In this document: in pieces, positions 28,316 to 37,824 of the stretch
Position numbering within the stretch: position 1 is the first letter of the stretch
Layout: the number at the start of each line of letters is the position of its first letter
Assembly: GCF_013366375.1 (NCBI RefSeq)
Contig: NZ_JABWMJ010000001.1
Location: 744,001 to 808,000, forward strand
DNA from: Rhizobacter koreensis
GTDB lineage: Bacteria > Pseudomonadota > Gammaproteobacteria > Burkholderiales > Burkholderiaceae_C
Direction of reading: 5' to 3'
DNA length: 64,000 nucleotides
Position numbers and translations under genes: made by a program
Notes under the pieces: model-generated
Told to the model about the DNA's origin: nothing
Database searches by the model: none
The model's input: the letters and a program-made list of their open reading frames with translations, nothing else

Positions 28316-29719
28316 TCAGGTGGTCCGCGTGCCGCGCCGGAACACGATCAGCAGCACCAGCCCGCTCACCAGCACCGCGACGCCGACCCAGGCTGCGTTG
28401 ATGCCGCCGAGCTGCTGGCTGCGCACGTACGACAGGCTCGACCACAGCATGTAGGCGCTGGTGAGGCAGAACACCGCCGGCGTCAGCGGGTAGAGCGGCA
28501 CCTTGAACGGCCGCGGCTGATCGGGCTCCTGCACGCGCAGCTTGAAGAGCGACAGTCCCACCAGCAGGAAGAACAGCCAGAACACCGGCGCGGTGTACTC
28601 GACCATCGCGCGAAAGCCGCTCTGGTAGGCGGCGCCGATCGCGATCAGCACCAGCGCGAAGCCGGCCTGCGCGAGGAAGCTGTTGCGCGGCACGCCGCGG
28701 GCGTCGTCCCAGGCGGCGAGTATGCGGAGCTGCGGCCAGTCCTGCGCCAGGGCGCCGGCGGTGCGCGCCCCGACGATCAGCGTCGCGTTCATCGAGGTCA
28801 GCGCCGACACCGCGACCATCACCGCGACGGCCTTGCCGGCGGCGGGCCCGAATGCCGCGGTGAGCACGTCGGTCGCGATCGCTTCCGACCTGGCCATTCC
28901 GGCAAGGCCGAGCGCGTGCCAGTAAGCCCAGTTCACGAGCAGGTAGAGCACCGTGATCACGCCGACCGACAGCACCAGCGCGCGCATGATCGAGCGACGC
29001 TGGCGCAGGTCGGCGCTGATGTAGGCGGCGTCGTTCCAGCCGCCGTAGGTGAGCAGCACGAACACCATCGCGAGGCCGATCGAACTGGCCGACGCGCTGC
29101 CGGGCGGCGCGACCACGGGTGCCGGCGCGGCGGCGGGCGCGCCGAGCCAGAGCCAGAGCCCGGCGACCACGATCAGCACCAGGCCGCCGACCTCGACCGC
29201 GGTGAGCCACGCCTGGGCGGTCGCGCCGTTGCGGATGCCGCGCAGGTTGACGGCCGTCAGCACCACCACCGCGACCGCCGCGTAGAGCGCACTGCCGTGC
29301 GGACCGAGCGGCAGCAGCTGGCTCATGTAGTCGCCGAACACGAAGCCGAGCAAGGCGAGCGAGCCGGTCGTGACGACCGAGAAGCGCGCCCACGCGTAGG
29401 TGAGCGCGGTGCTCTTGCCGAACGCGCGCGACAGGAAGTGGTAGTCGCCGCCACGGCTCGGGTACGTTGCCGAGAGCTCGGCATAGCAGAGCGCGCCGGC
29501 GAGCGAGAAGAGGCCGCCGAGCGCCCACACCGCGAACAGCCATCCCGTCGACGGCACGTTGCCGGCGACCAGCGACGGCGCCTTGAAGATGCCGGCGCCG
29601 ATGACGATGCCGACGATGATCGCGACGGCGTGCGCGAGCCCGAGGCTGGCGCTCGGCGGCGGCGCCAAGGTGTCGAGCGGGCGCGCCGCGGTGGCGCTGT
29701 CGGTGATGCGGTCACGCAT
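28316..29719 (-). CDS. APC superfamily amino acid permease
   Basis: A 467-residue, about 12-helix transporter. The first helix carries the family ion/substrate loop (IVGIVIGAGIFKAPSLVAGN), and SRGGDYHFLSRAFGK and YGGWNDAAYISADLR are typical of the APC/LAT-like group. It is convergent with azlCD. The substrate is not predictable. Confidence 0.87.
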   Translation of the reverse strand: MRDRITDSATAARPLDTLAPPPSASLGLAHAVAIIVGIVIGAGIFKAPSLVAGNVPSTGWLFAVWALGGLFSLAGALCYAELSATYPSRGGDYHFLSRAFGKSTALTYAWARFSVVTTGSLALLGFVFGDYMSQLLPLGPHGSALYAAVAVVVLTAVNLRGIRNGATAQAWLTAVEVGGLVLIVVAGLWLWLGAPAAAPAPVVAPPGSASASSIGLAMVFVLLTYGGWNDAAYISADLRQRRSIMRALVLSVGVITVLYLLVNWAYWHALGLAGMARSEAIATDVLTAAFGPAAGKAVAVMVAVSALTSMNATLIVGARTAGALAQDWPQLRILAAWDDARGVPRNSFLAQAGFALVLIAIGAAYQSGFRAMVEYTAPVFWLFFLLVGLSLFKLRVQEPDQPRPFKVPLYPLTPAVFCLTSAYMLWSSLSYVRSQQLGGINAAWVGVAVLVSGLVLLIVFRRGTRTT

Positions 29720-29795
29720 GGTGGCGGCGGGCCGCGGCGGCCCGGTGAGGAAACGAGGTCATGGTTGGCGCGAGCGGCTCGTGGCGGGCGACCGC

Positions 29796-30728
29796 TCAGG
29801 CGCCGGCGCGCGGCCGTGCCGGCGCCTGGCTGGTCTGCCGCTCGGGCTCGACGCCCTCGATCGGCGGCGCGGCGCCCTTGCGGACCGCTTCGAACGCGAC
29901 CGGCGGACGGCCCGGACGGGTGACGGTGCCCGTCATGCGATTGCCCGCCACGCGCGCCTGGAACTGCAGCATCTCGCCGGTCGCATGGCGGGCGCCGAAC
30001 GAGAGCGAATCGCCCTGCAGGTGCGGCCGCACCAGCGTCGACGACAGGTTCTCCCACGAGACGTCGCCCTCGACCATCTGGAAGCGCTGACGCAGGGTGA
30101 GCGTCTGCGGCCCGCCGCCTTCGAGGTTGCGGAAGGTCAGCGCCCATTCGCCGCTGGCGTTGGCCGGGATCACCCACGCCGAGATGCGCGCGGTGCCGGA
30201 GCGGCCGACCTCGTCGGGCGTCCAGTCGCCCATGCCGAACGAGTGCGAGACGATCCGGGTGCCCGGGCGCAGCTTGAACAGCGTGGGCCTGAGGCGCATG
30301 TTGAGGTCGGGCAGCAGGTACATCGTGACGACCGTCGCCTGCGAGAAGTCGCTCGCGAAGATGTCGGCCTGGCGGAACTCGACCTTGCCCGCGAACCCCG
30401 CCTCGCGCGCGCGGCGGCGCGAGAACTCGACCATCTGCGGGTTGTATTCGAGGCCGAGCGCACGCGCCCCGTGGTTGCGCGCGGCGGCGATGGCGATCTT
30501 GCCGTCACCCGACCCGAGGTCGACCACGAAGTCCGAGCTCTTGACCTCGGCCATCTGCAGCATGCGGTCGACCACCGCGTCGGGCGACGGCAGCCAGATC
30601 ACGTCCTTGCCGGACTGCCCGGGCTGCGGCTCGAACGGCGCCGACGCGGGCTGCGCGACCGCGCCGCCCTGCAGCCCGCAGAGCAGCGCCGCTGCCAGGA
30701 ACGCACGCCGCCAAACCTTCGTCTCCAT
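29796..30728 (-). CDS. Exported class I SAM-dependent methyltransferase-like protein
   Basis: A 310-residue protein. A convincing signal peptide (WRRAFLAAALLCGLQGGAVA then QPAS) precedes a Rossmann methyltransferase domain. Motif I is DFVVDLGSGDGKIAIAAARN, followed by ALGLEYNPQMVEFSRRRARE and MYLLPDLNMRLRPTLFKLRPG. A C-terminal domain (about 195-290) is beta-rich and includes LTFRNLEGGGPQTLTLRQRF. Export is puzzling because SAM is cytoplasmic, so the fold may bind another ligand or the leader may act as a membrane anchor. AGGGAGA precedes the ATG. The 221-base gap upstream holds nothing recognised. Confidence 0.75.
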   Translation of the reverse strand: METKVWRRAFLAAALLCGLQGGAVAQPASAPFEPQPGQSGKDVIWLPSPDAVVDRMLQMAEVKSSDFVVDLGSGDGKIAIAAARNHGARALGLEYNPQMVEFSRRRAREAGFAGKVEFRQADIFASDFSQATVVTMYLLPDLNMRLRPTLFKLRPGTRIVSHSFGMGDWTPDEVGRSGTARISAWVIPANASGEWALTFRNLEGGGPQTLTLRQRFQMVEGDVSWENLSSTLVRPHLQGDSLSFGARHATGEMLQFQARVAGNRMTGTVTRPGRPPVAFEAVRKGAAPPIEGVEPERQTSQAPARPRAGA

Positions 30729-30949
30729 CGATGTCTCCCTTGTTCTGGCGCGATGGAAGGCGGTCGCCGCGGGCGCCGCCTGGATCGCGGGCATTGTGCA
30801 TGGGCGACCGGCATGGCCCATCGGTACAAACCGCGCGACGGCGGGTGCGCGTGGCGCCTCGTCCATGGCCGATGGGGTCGATCGGGCACGGCGCCGGCAC
30901 GCCGATGGCTGGATCGAATGCACGCGCTGCCCGGCGTGCCCAGGCGCCG

Positions 30950-31213
30950 CTAGGGCGGCGCGTCGCGCTCGAACGCCGGCGCCTGCATGAGGTCGTTGTC
31001 GAAGCCCATCAGCACGCTGGCGAGCGAGAGCGCGCGCCACAGGTGCGCCGGCATCCGGGCGATCGCGTCGGGGGTACGCACCTCGGCGATCCACGCGCCG
31101 ATCTGCGCGTGCTGCTCGGGCGTGAGGAGGTGGAGGGCGAGCATCTCGTCGAGCGTCTGCACGGTTGGCTGTCTCGCGGTTGGAGTGAGGGCAGGGCCGC
31201 GTCGCCGCGGCAC
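30950..31213 (-). CDS. Small hypothetical protein downstream of liuE
   Basis: Up to 87 residues from a GTG at 31213; a second GTG at 31162 would give a 70-residue protein starting at TLDEMLALHLLTPEQHAQIG. That helical segment and IARMPAHLWRALSLASVLMG look protein-like, but I do not recognise a family. It lies 36 bases after liuE on the same strand and probably shares its transcript. Neither start has a good ribosome binding site. Confidence 0.6.
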   Translation of the reverse strand: MPRRRGPALTPTARQPTVQTLDEMLALHLLTPEQHAQIGAWIAEVRTPDAIARMPAHLWRALSLASVLMGFDNDLMQAPAFERDAPP

Positions 31214-31249
31214 GCACGGGCTTGCAACCCGTGTGCCCAGCCCGCGCGA

Positions 31250-32155
31250 TCAGCCGGCCCGCTTGGCGAGCAGGGCGTTGCCGGTGCGCGAGACGGGCTT
31301 GCGGCCGAGCACGCCCGAGATGAAGGCTGCGGCGTCGACCAGCCGGTCGAGGTCGATGCCGGTCTCGATGCCGAGGCCGTTCAGCAGGAACAGCACGTCC
31401 TCGGTCGCGACGTTGCCAGTCGCACCCTTGGCGTAGGGGCAGCCGCCGAGCCCGGCGACGCTGGCGTCGAAGATCGCGATGCCCATCTGGAGGCAGGCGT
31501 GGATGTTGACCAGGGCCTGCCCGTAGGTGTCGTGGAAATGGCCGCTCACCTCGGCGATGGGGTAGTGGCGCAGCGCGCGCTCCATCGCGGCCTGCACCTT
31601 GCGCGGCGTGCCGACGCCGATCGTGTCGGCCACGCCGCAGTGGTCGACGCCGATGTCCTTCATGAGCCGCACGACGCGCTCGACCTCGTCGGCCGAGACC
31701 TCGCCCTGGTACGGGCAGCCGAGCGCGCACGAGATCGCGCCGCGCACCTTGATGCCGTTCGCGTGCGCGGTCTCGACCACCGGCCGGAAGCGCTCGAAGC
31801 TCTCGGCGATGCTGCAGTTGATGTTGCGCTGGCTGAACGCCTCGGTCGCCGCGCCGAACACGACGATCTCGTCGGGCCGCGTCGCGAGCGCGGCGTCGAG
31901 CCCCTTGAGGTTGGGCGTCAGCACCGAGTAGCGCACGCCGGGCCGACGCTCGATGCCGTCCATCACCTCGCGGTTGTCGGCCATCTGCGGCACCCACTTG
32001 GGGCTGACGAAGCTGGTGACCTCGATCTCGCGAAGGCCGGCCGCCTGCAGCCGGTGCACGAGCTCGATCTTGTGCGCGGCGCTGACCGGCTCCTTCTCGT
32101 TCTGCAGGCCGTCGCGCGGGCCGACGTCGACGAGCGTCACGTGGTCGGGAAGCAT
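31250..32155 (-). CDS. liuE: Hydroxymethylglutaryl-CoA lyase
   Basis: A 301-residue TIM-barrel lyase that splits HMG-CoA to acetyl-CoA and acetoacetate, the last leucine step. It has VTLVDVGPRDGLQNEKEPVS (catalytic Arg and metal Asp), EVTSFVSPKWVPQMADN, VSGHFHDTYGQALVNIHACL (metal His pair) and VAGLGGCPYAKGATGNVATE with the active-site Cys loop. It is 40 bases after liuD in the same operon. Confidence 0.95.
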   Translation of the reverse strand: MLPDHVTLVDVGPRDGLQNEKEPVSAAHKIELVHRLQAAGLREIEVTSFVSPKWVPQMADNREVMDGIERRPGVRYSVLTPNLKGLDAALATRPDEIVVFGAATEAFSQRNINCSIAESFERFRPVVETAHANGIKVRGAISCALGCPYQGEVSADEVERVVRLMKDIGVDHCGVADTIGVGTPRKVQAAMERALRHYPIAEVSGHFHDTYGQALVNIHACLQMGIAIFDASVAGLGGCPYAKGATGNVATEDVLFLLNGLGIETGIDLDRLVDAAAFISGVLGRKPVSRTGNALLAKRAG

Positions 32156-32195
32156 GGTTTCGTCCTCGCAGCGGAATCGTGGGCCAGGGCCGACC

Positions 32196-34193
32196 TTACG
32201 CCGGTTCGAGGCTGAGCAGCTCGCCGCCCTCGGCGACCTGGTCGCCGACCGCGTAGAGCAGCTCCTTCACCCGGCCGGCGTGCGGCGCGGTGATCGTGTG
32301 CTCCATCTTCATCGCTTCCATCACCGCGAGCGGCTGACCCGCCTCGACGCGGTCGCCGACGCCGGCGAGGAAGGCGACCACCTTGCCCGGCATCGGCGCG
32401 CTGAGGCCGCCTTCGGGCGTCGCCGCGTCGCGGGCGTGCGCGATCGGGTCGACGAGGCGCAGCCTCGCCGTCCCGTCGGCGGCGAACACCGCGAGCTGCT
32501 CGCCGGCGCCGAGCACGGTGACCGCGTGGCGCGCCTCGCCGAGCGTCACGTCGTGGCGGCCGGCGCCGCGCGCCGCGACCTCGATCGGCCAGCGCCGCTC
32601 ACCGAGCGCAAGGGTCGGCGCGCCGTCCCGGCTGCGCTCGAGGCGCGCGACGTGGTGCGTGCCGTCGATCTCGATGTCGAAGCGGCGCAGCGCGCTGCCG
32701 TGCAGGCGCCAGCCGTCGCGCCGCGACCACGGGTCGGCGCCCTCGAGTGCACGCTCGGCCGCGATCGCGTCGGCGACCACCGCGCCGGCGACCAGTTCGA
32801 CGGCGAGCGGCGGCGCCTCGAACAGCGCCGCGCGCTCGCGCTCGATCAGCGCGGTGTCGAGGTCGGCGCCCGCGAACGATCGCGTCGCGATCACGCGGCG
32901 CAGGAACGCGACGTTGGTATGCGGGCCGACGAGGTGCGTCGCGGCGAGCGCCTGGTCGAGCCGCGCCAGCGCCTCGGCGCGGTCGGCGCCCCAGACGATC
33001 AGCTTGGCGATCATCGGGTCGTAGAACGGCGAGATCGTGTCGCCTTCGCGCACGCCGGCGTCGATGCGCACCGGCGCACGGTCGAACTCGGTGGCGTCGG
33101 GGACGCGGAACACGTCGAGCCGCCCGGTCGAGGGCATGAAGTTGGCGTCGGGGTTCTCGGCGCAGATGCGTGCCTCGATCGAATGGCCGCGAATCCGCAG
33201 CTCGTCCTGCGTCAGCGGCAGCGCCTCGCCGGCGGCGACGCGCAGCTGCCACTCGACGAGATCGAGCCCGGTGATCGCTTCCGTCACCGGGTGCTCGACC
33301 TGCAGCCGGGTGTTCATCTCCATGAACCAGAAGCGAAGGTCGCCGCTTTCGGTCGGCTCGGCGATGAACTCGACGGTGCCGGCGCCGACGTAGCCGACCG
33401 CGCGCGCCGCCGCGATCGCCGCGGCACCCATCTCACGCCGTCGCGCCTCGCCGAGGCCGGGCGCCGGCGCCTCCTCGAGCACCTTCTGGTGGCGCCGCTG
33501 CACCGAGCAGTCGCGCTCGAACAGGTGGACCAGGTTGCCGTGCGTGTCGCCGAAGACCTGGATCTCGACGTGGCGCGGCCGTGTGACGTAGCGCTCGATC
33601 AGCACCGCATCGTTGCCGAAGCTGCTGCTCGCCTCGCGCCGGCACGAGGCGAGCGCAGCGTCGAACGCGTCGGCCGACTCGACGACGCGCATGCCCTTGC
33701 CGCCACCGCCCGCGCTCGCCTTGATCAGCACCGGATAGCCGATGCGGTCGGCCTCGCGGCGCAGCAGCGCCGGATCCTGATCGACGCCGTGGTAGCCGGG
33801 CACCAGCGGCACGCCCGCCGCCTCCATCAGGCGCTTGGATTCCGACTTCAGTCCCATCGCATGGATCGCCGCAGGCGGCGGACCGATGAAGACGATGCCG
33901 GCGTCCGCGCAGGCCTGCGCGAACCCGGCGTTCTCGCTGAGGAAGCCGTAGCCCGGGTGGATCGCGTCGGCGCCGCTCGCCCGCGCCGCCTCGATGACGC
34001 GCTCGCCACACAGGTAGCTCTCGCCGGGCGCGTCGCCGCCGATCCGCACCGCCTCGTCGCACGCCAGCACGTGCTTGGCATGCGCGTCGATGTCGGCATA
34101 GACCGCGACCGTGCGGATGCCGAGCCGGCGCGCGGTCGCGGCGACGCGGCAGGCGATCTCGCCGCGGTTGGCGATGAGGATCTTCTTGAACAT
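32196..34193 (-). CDS. liuD: Methylcrotonyl-CoA carboxylase, biotin-containing alpha subunit
   Basis: A 665-residue subunit. The biotin carboxylase domain starts MFKKILIANRGEIACRVAAT. The ATP-grasp Gly loop (LIKASAGGGGKGMRVVESAD) and the catalytic loop FMEMNTRLQVEHPVTEAITG follow, and a C-terminal biotinyl domain has VMEAMKMEHT with biotinyl Lys. It works with LiuB to carboxylate 3-methylcrotonyl-CoA. The start and its GGAG ribosome binding site lie inside the last copy of a 149-bp tandem repeat, whose upstream copies each imitate this gene's first codons. Propionyl- or acetyl-CoA carboxylase is excluded mainly by context. Confidence 0.92.
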   Translation of the reverse strand: MFKKILIANRGEIACRVAATARRLGIRTVAVYADIDAHAKHVLACDEAVRIGGDAPGESYLCGERVIEAARASGADAIHPGYGFLSENAGFAQACADAGIVFIGPPPAAIHAMGLKSESKRLMEAAGVPLVPGYHGVDQDPALLRREADRIGYPVLIKASAGGGGKGMRVVESADAFDAALASCRREASSSFGNDAVLIERYVTRPRHVEIQVFGDTHGNLVHLFERDCSVQRRHQKVLEEAPAPGLGEARRREMGAAAIAAARAVGYVGAGTVEFIAEPTESGDLRFWFMEMNTRLQVEHPVTEAITGLDLVEWQLRVAAGEALPLTQDELRIRGHSIEARICAENPDANFMPSTGRLDVFRVPDATEFDRAPVRIDAGVREGDTISPFYDPMIAKLIVWGADRAEALARLDQALAATHLVGPHTNVAFLRRVIATRSFAGADLDTALIERERAALFEAPPLAVELVAGAVVADAIAAERALEGADPWSRRDGWRLHGSALRRFDIEIDGTHHVARLERSRDGAPTLALGERRWPIEVAARGAGRHDVTLGEARHAVTVLGAGEQLAVFAADGTARLRLVDPIAHARDAATPEGGLSAPMPGKVVAFLAGVGDRVEAGQPLAVMEAMKMEHTITAPHAGRVKELLYAVGDQVAEGGELLSLEPA

Positions 34194-34637
34194 CAGTGCT
34201 CCGCGGCTCGACCGCCGCACGCTGCGCGTGCACGGCGATGTGGTTCCGGCATCACGTCCGCTGCGCGGACATGAGCCTCCACCGCATCGACTGCTGCGCA
34301 GTCGATGTCGCCGCGGTTGGCGATGAGGATCTTGTTGAACATCAGTGCTCCGCGGCTCGATCGCCGCACGCTGCGCGTGTACGGCGATGTGGTTCCGGCA
34401 TCACGTCCGCTGCGCGGACATGAGCCTCCACCGCATCGACTGCTGCGCAGTCGATGTCGCCGCGGTTGGCGATCAGGACCTTCTTGAACATCAGTGCTCC
34501 GCGGCTCGATCGCCGCACGCTGCGCGTGTACGGCGATGTGGTTCCGGCATCACGTCCGCTGCGCGGACATGAGCCTCTACCGCATCGACTGCTGCGCAGT
34601 CGATGTCCGCCCGGTTGGCGATGAGGATCTTCTTGAA
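34191..34637 (-). repeat. Three tandem 149-bp repeats carrying liuD-start mini-ORFs
   Basis: Units at 34191-34339, 34340-34488 and 34489-34637 are near-identical, differing at only a few bases, with exact 149-bp spacing. On the minus strand each encodes a 49-codon ORF (34342-34193, 34491-34342, 34640-34491) starting MFKKILIANRGD or a close variant and ending RAAEH. Each stop overlaps the next start as TGATG, the last overlapping liuD itself. GGAG precedes each internal start. Each unit has three hairpins with a GCGCAGC-type core: CATCGACTG/CAGTCGATG, GTCCGC/GCGGAC, and an arm near CGCCG/CGGCG. The first about 15 codons match liuD. Confidence 0.93.
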
Positions 34638-34677
34638 CATCAGCACCTTCCCAACGTCACGACTTTCGTCAGCGGCG

Positions 34678-35583
34678 TCACTCGTTCAGCCACGCCGGCC
34701 TGCGCTTGCCGAGGAACGCCTGCACGCCTTCGCGGCCTTCGGCGCTGGCGCGCACGTCGGCGATGCGGCGGGCGGTGTCGGCGCGTAGCGCGGCGGCGAT
34801 CGGCTGCCCGGCGATCTCCTGCACGAGGCGCTTGCAGGTGCGGGTCGCTGCGGGGCCGTTGACGACGAGGGCGGCGACGACCTGGTCGACGGCCGCATCG
34901 AGCTCGTCCACGCTCGTCAGTTCGTGAACGAAGCCGAGCCGGTGCGCCTCGGCGGCGCCGAAGCGCTCGGCGGTGACGAAGTAGCGCCGCGATGCCTGCT
35001 CGCCGAGCGCGCGGATCACGTACGGGCTGATCGTCGCGGGCAGCAGTCCGAGACGCGCTTCGCTGAGACAGAACGTCGCCGCATCCGATGCAACGAGGAC
35101 GTCGCACACCGCGGCGAGGCCGACACCGCCGGCATAGCAGTCGCCGTGCACGCGGCCGACGACCGGCACCGGGCAGGCGTAGATCGTCCACAGCATGGCG
35201 GCGAGCTGCTCGGCGTCGGCGCGGTTCTCGTCCCAGCTGTAGCCCGCCATGCGGCGCATCCACGCGAGGTCGGCGCCGGCGCAGAACGCCTTGCCGCGGC
35301 CGCCGAGCACGATGGCGCGCAGGTCGGACTCGGCGCCGAGTGCCTCGAAGGTGGCCGTCAGGGCGGCGATCACGTCGTCGTTGAACGCGTTGCGGACGTC
35401 GGGCCGGTTGAGCCAGACGCGCGCGACCGGGCCGACGCGTTCGACCTCGACCAAGGAACCGCCCTCGCCGCTCGACGGGGTGCTGACCGCACCGGGTGCG
35501 GAGGCGCCAGCCGTTGCCGAAACGCCGATGGCGGGTGCATCGGACGGCACGTTCGATGGAATGGTCGGACCAGTCGACGCCAT
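34678..35583 (-). CDS. liuC: Methylglutaconyl-CoA hydratase (enoyl-CoA hydratase family)
   Basis: A 301-residue crotonase-fold protein. ARVWLNRPDVRNAFNDDVIA, VLGGRGKAFCAGADLAWMRR (oxyanion hole) and VHGDCYAGGVGLAAVCDVLV (second oxyanion Gly) with ARLGLLPATISPYVIRALGE are typical of LiuC. About 42 N-terminal residues rich in Ala, Ser, Pro and Gly precede the fold and are not found in usual members; a later start is possible but no clear alternative is seen. It is four bases after liuB, so it is coupled. The repeat array separates it from liuD. Confidence 0.9.
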   Translation of the reverse strand: MASTGPTIPSNVPSDAPAIGVSATAGASAPGAVSTPSSGEGGSLVEVERVGPVARVWLNRPDVRNAFNDDVIAALTATFEALGAESDLRAIVLGGRGKAFCAGADLAWMRRMAGYSWDENRADAEQLAAMLWTIYACPVPVVGRVHGDCYAGGVGLAAVCDVLVASDAATFCLSEARLGLLPATISPYVIRALGEQASRRYFVTAERFGAAEAHRLGFVHELTSVDELDAAVDQVVAALVVNGPAATRTCKRLVQEIAGQPIAAALRADTARRIADVRASAEGREGVQAFLGKRRPAWLNE

Positions 35584-35587
35584 CGGG

Positions 35588-37195
35588 CTACATCCGGAAC
35601 ACGCCGAAACGCGCGTCGGGGATCGGCGCGTTGAGGCTCGCGCTGATCCCGAGCGCGAGCACGCGGCGCGTGTCGGCCGGGTCGATCACGCCGTCGTCCC
35701 ACAGGCGTGCGCTCGCGTAGTAAGGGTGCGCCTGGCGCTCGAATTGTTCGAGGATGGGCTGGCGGAACGCGGCCTCGTCCTCCGCCGGCCACTGGCCGCC
35801 CTTGGCTTCGATGGCGTCGCGGCGCACGGTGGCGAGCACGCTTGCCGCCTGCTCGCCGCCCATCACGCCGATGCGCGCGTTCGGCCACATCCAGAGGAAG
35901 CGCGGCGAGTACGCGCGGCCGCACATCCCGTAGTTGCCGGCGCCGAAGCTGCCGCCGATGATCACCGTGAACTTGGGGACGTTCGCGGTCGCGACCGCGG
36001 TCACCATCTTGGCGCCGTGCTTGGCGATGCCCTCGGCCTCGTACTTGCGACCGACCATGAAGCCGGTGATGTTCTGCAGGAACACCAGCGGCACCTTGCG
36101 CTGGCAGCACAGCTCGATGAAGTGCGCGCCCTTCTGGGCCGACTCGGAGAACAGCACGCCGTTGTTGGCGACGATGCCGACCGGCATGCCCTCGATGTGC
36201 GCGAAACCGGTGACGAGGGTGGTGCCGAAGCGTGCCTTGAACTCGTCGAACTCGGAGCCATCGACGATGCGCGCGATGATCTCGCGCACGTCGAAGGGCT
36301 TTCTCGTATCCGTCGGGATCACGCCGTGCAGCTCGGCCGGGTCGTAGGCCGGCGGACGCGGCGTCTCGAGTCGCAGCTCGACGCGCTTGTTCCAGTTGAG
36401 GTGGCGCACGGCGTCGCGCGCGATCGCCAGGGCATGGGTGTCGTTGAGCGCCAGGTGGTCGGCGACGCCCGACAGCCGCGTGTGCACGTCGCCGCCGCCG
36501 AGGTCCTCGGCACTCACCACTTCTCCGATCGCCGCCTTCACGAGCGGCGGCCCGCCGAGGAAGATCGTGCCCTGCTCCTTGACGATGATCGATTCGTCGC
36601 TCATCGCCGGCACGTACGCACCGCCGGCGGTGCACGAGCCCATCACCACCGCGATCTGCGGAATGCCCTGGGCGCTCATCCGCGCCTGGTTGTAGAAGAT
36701 GCGCCCGAAGTGGTCGCGATCGGGGAAGACCTCGTCCTGGTTGGGCAGGTTGGCGCCGCCCGAGTCGACCAGATAGATGCACGGCAGCCGGTTCTGTTCG
36801 GCGATCTCCTGCGCGCGCAGGTGCTTCTTGACCGTGATCGGGTAGTAGGTGCCGCCCTTCACGGTGGCGTCGTTGCAGACGACCATGCACTCGACGCCAG
36901 CGACCCGGCCGATGCCGGCGATCAGACCCGCGCCCGGCGCGTCGTTGCCGTACATGTCGAGCGCGGCGAGCGGCGCCACCTCGAGGAACGGCGTGTCGGG
37001 GTCGAGCAGCATCTCGACGCGGTCGCGCGGCAGCAGCTTGCCGCGCGCGACGTGGCGGGCCCGTGCGGCCTCGCCGCCGCCGAGCGCGACCCCGTCGAGG
37101 CGCCGGCGCAGGTCGTCGACGAGCGCGCGCATCGCCGTGGCGTAGGCCCGGAACGACTCGCTGCGCGGGTTGAGCCGGGAAGCCAAGGTGGCCAT
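35588..37195 (-). CDS. liuB: Methylcrotonyl-CoA carboxylase, carboxyltransferase beta subunit
   Basis: A 535-residue carboxyltransferase. Crotonase-like N- and C-domains show [40 protein letters not shown] and [20 protein letters not shown], then [20 protein letters not shown] and [13 protein letters not shown]. These are specific for MCC beta rather than propionyl-CoA carboxylase. It is the first gene of the liu operon here; isovaleryl-CoA dehydrogenase (liuA) and the liuR regulator are not next to it. The 232 bases upstream hold no recognised element. Confidence 0.95.
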   Translation of the reverse strand: MATLASRLNPRSESFRAYATAMRALVDDLRRRLDGVALGGGEAARARHVARGKLLPRDRVEMLLDPDTPFLEVAPLAALDMYGNDAPGAGLIAGIGRVAGVECMVVCNDATVKGGTYYPITVKKHLRAQEIAEQNRLPCIYLVDSGGANLPNQDEVFPDRDHFGRIFYNQARMSAQGIPQIAVVMGSCTAGGAYVPAMSDESIIVKEQGTIFLGGPPLVKAAIGEVVSAEDLGGGDVHTRLSGVADHLALNDTHALAIARDAVRHLNWNKRVELRLETPRPPAYDPAELHGVIPTDTRKPFDVREIIARIVDGSEFDEFKARFGTTLVTGFAHIEGMPVGIVANNGVLFSESAQKGAHFIELCCQRKVPLVFLQNITGFMVGRKYEAEGIAKHGAKMVTAVATANVPKFTVIIGGSFGAGNYGMCGRAYSPRFLWMWPNARIGVMGGEQAASVLATVRRDAIEAKGGQWPAEDEAAFRQPILEQFERQAHPYYASARLWDDGVIDPADTRRVLALGISASLNAPIPDARFGVFRM

Positions 37196-37427
37196 GCGGG
37201 TGTCGTCCTCTCGCGTCGCGGGTGATCGGTGACGCCGCGACCGGCTCGGTGCCGCGCGCGCCTGCAGTGGTGCGACGCGGCGAGCGCGGCGTCGCGCACC
37301 GACGATAGCCCGGCCGCTCGGGCCCGGCCATCCGCATCAACGCGGGAGCGTGGCGTCGCGGGCCGCGCGTGGCGTGAGACGCAGCCGCAGCGGGCAGCCA
37401 CCCGGCACGGGCTGCGCCGGGCGTGGA

Positions 37428-37649
37428 TCAGCCGCCGGCCGAGGCCACGCGCTCCTTGTTGGTCGTGCTCCGGGTGCCGTTCAGGTGCATCTCGACGTCG
37501 GCCGCGAGATCGCCCACCGCCTGCACGGCTTCCTTGATCTGTTCGGGCGTCGCATTGAACTTTTTCGCCCAATCGCGCAACTCATAGTCTTCGTGGACGT
37601 TGATCCGCTGGCGATCCTGGCCGCCGGTGTGCTGCTTGTTGTCGGGCAT
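37428..37649 (-). CDS. DUF3606 domain protein
   Basis: A 73-residue small protein, MPDNKQHTGGQDRQRINVHE then DYELRDWAKKFNATPEQIKE, the DUF3606 signature seen widely in proteobacteria; its function is unknown. The start at 37649 was chosen because GGAGG lies six bases upstream; an upstream ATG at 37661 has no ribosome binding site. It is divergent from mscS. Confidence 0.88.
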   Translation of the reverse strand: MPDNKQHTGGQDRQRINVHEDYELRDWAKKFNATPEQIKEAVQAVGDLAADVEMHLNGTRSTTNKERVASAGG

Positions 37650-37824
37650 GCGTGCCTCCATGGCGAGTGATGGCCAGGTGCGGCAAGCGTCGTGCCGCCG
37701 TCAGGCGGGAACGGCTCTTGCCCCGCTGGGCGATCCGGTCGCACCGCGCCACCTCTCGGCGCTTTGCTGCGGCCGCCGCGCCGGCATCGCGTCCGTGCCC
37801 GATCCTTCAATCGCGATCCTGACC

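Noticed and set aside
34196..34572. Repeated plus-strand 75-codon ORFs in the 149-bp array
   Set aside because: They arise from the repeat period and have no ribosome binding site; the minus-strand frames match the liuD start and chain by TGATG.
34191..34637. CRISPR array
   Set aside because: The 149-bp units are contiguous and nearly identical with no unique spacers.
37196..37427. Additional small gene between liuB and DUF3606
   Set aside because: Open frames exist on both strands but are Arg-rich, lack ribosome binding sites and show no family motif.
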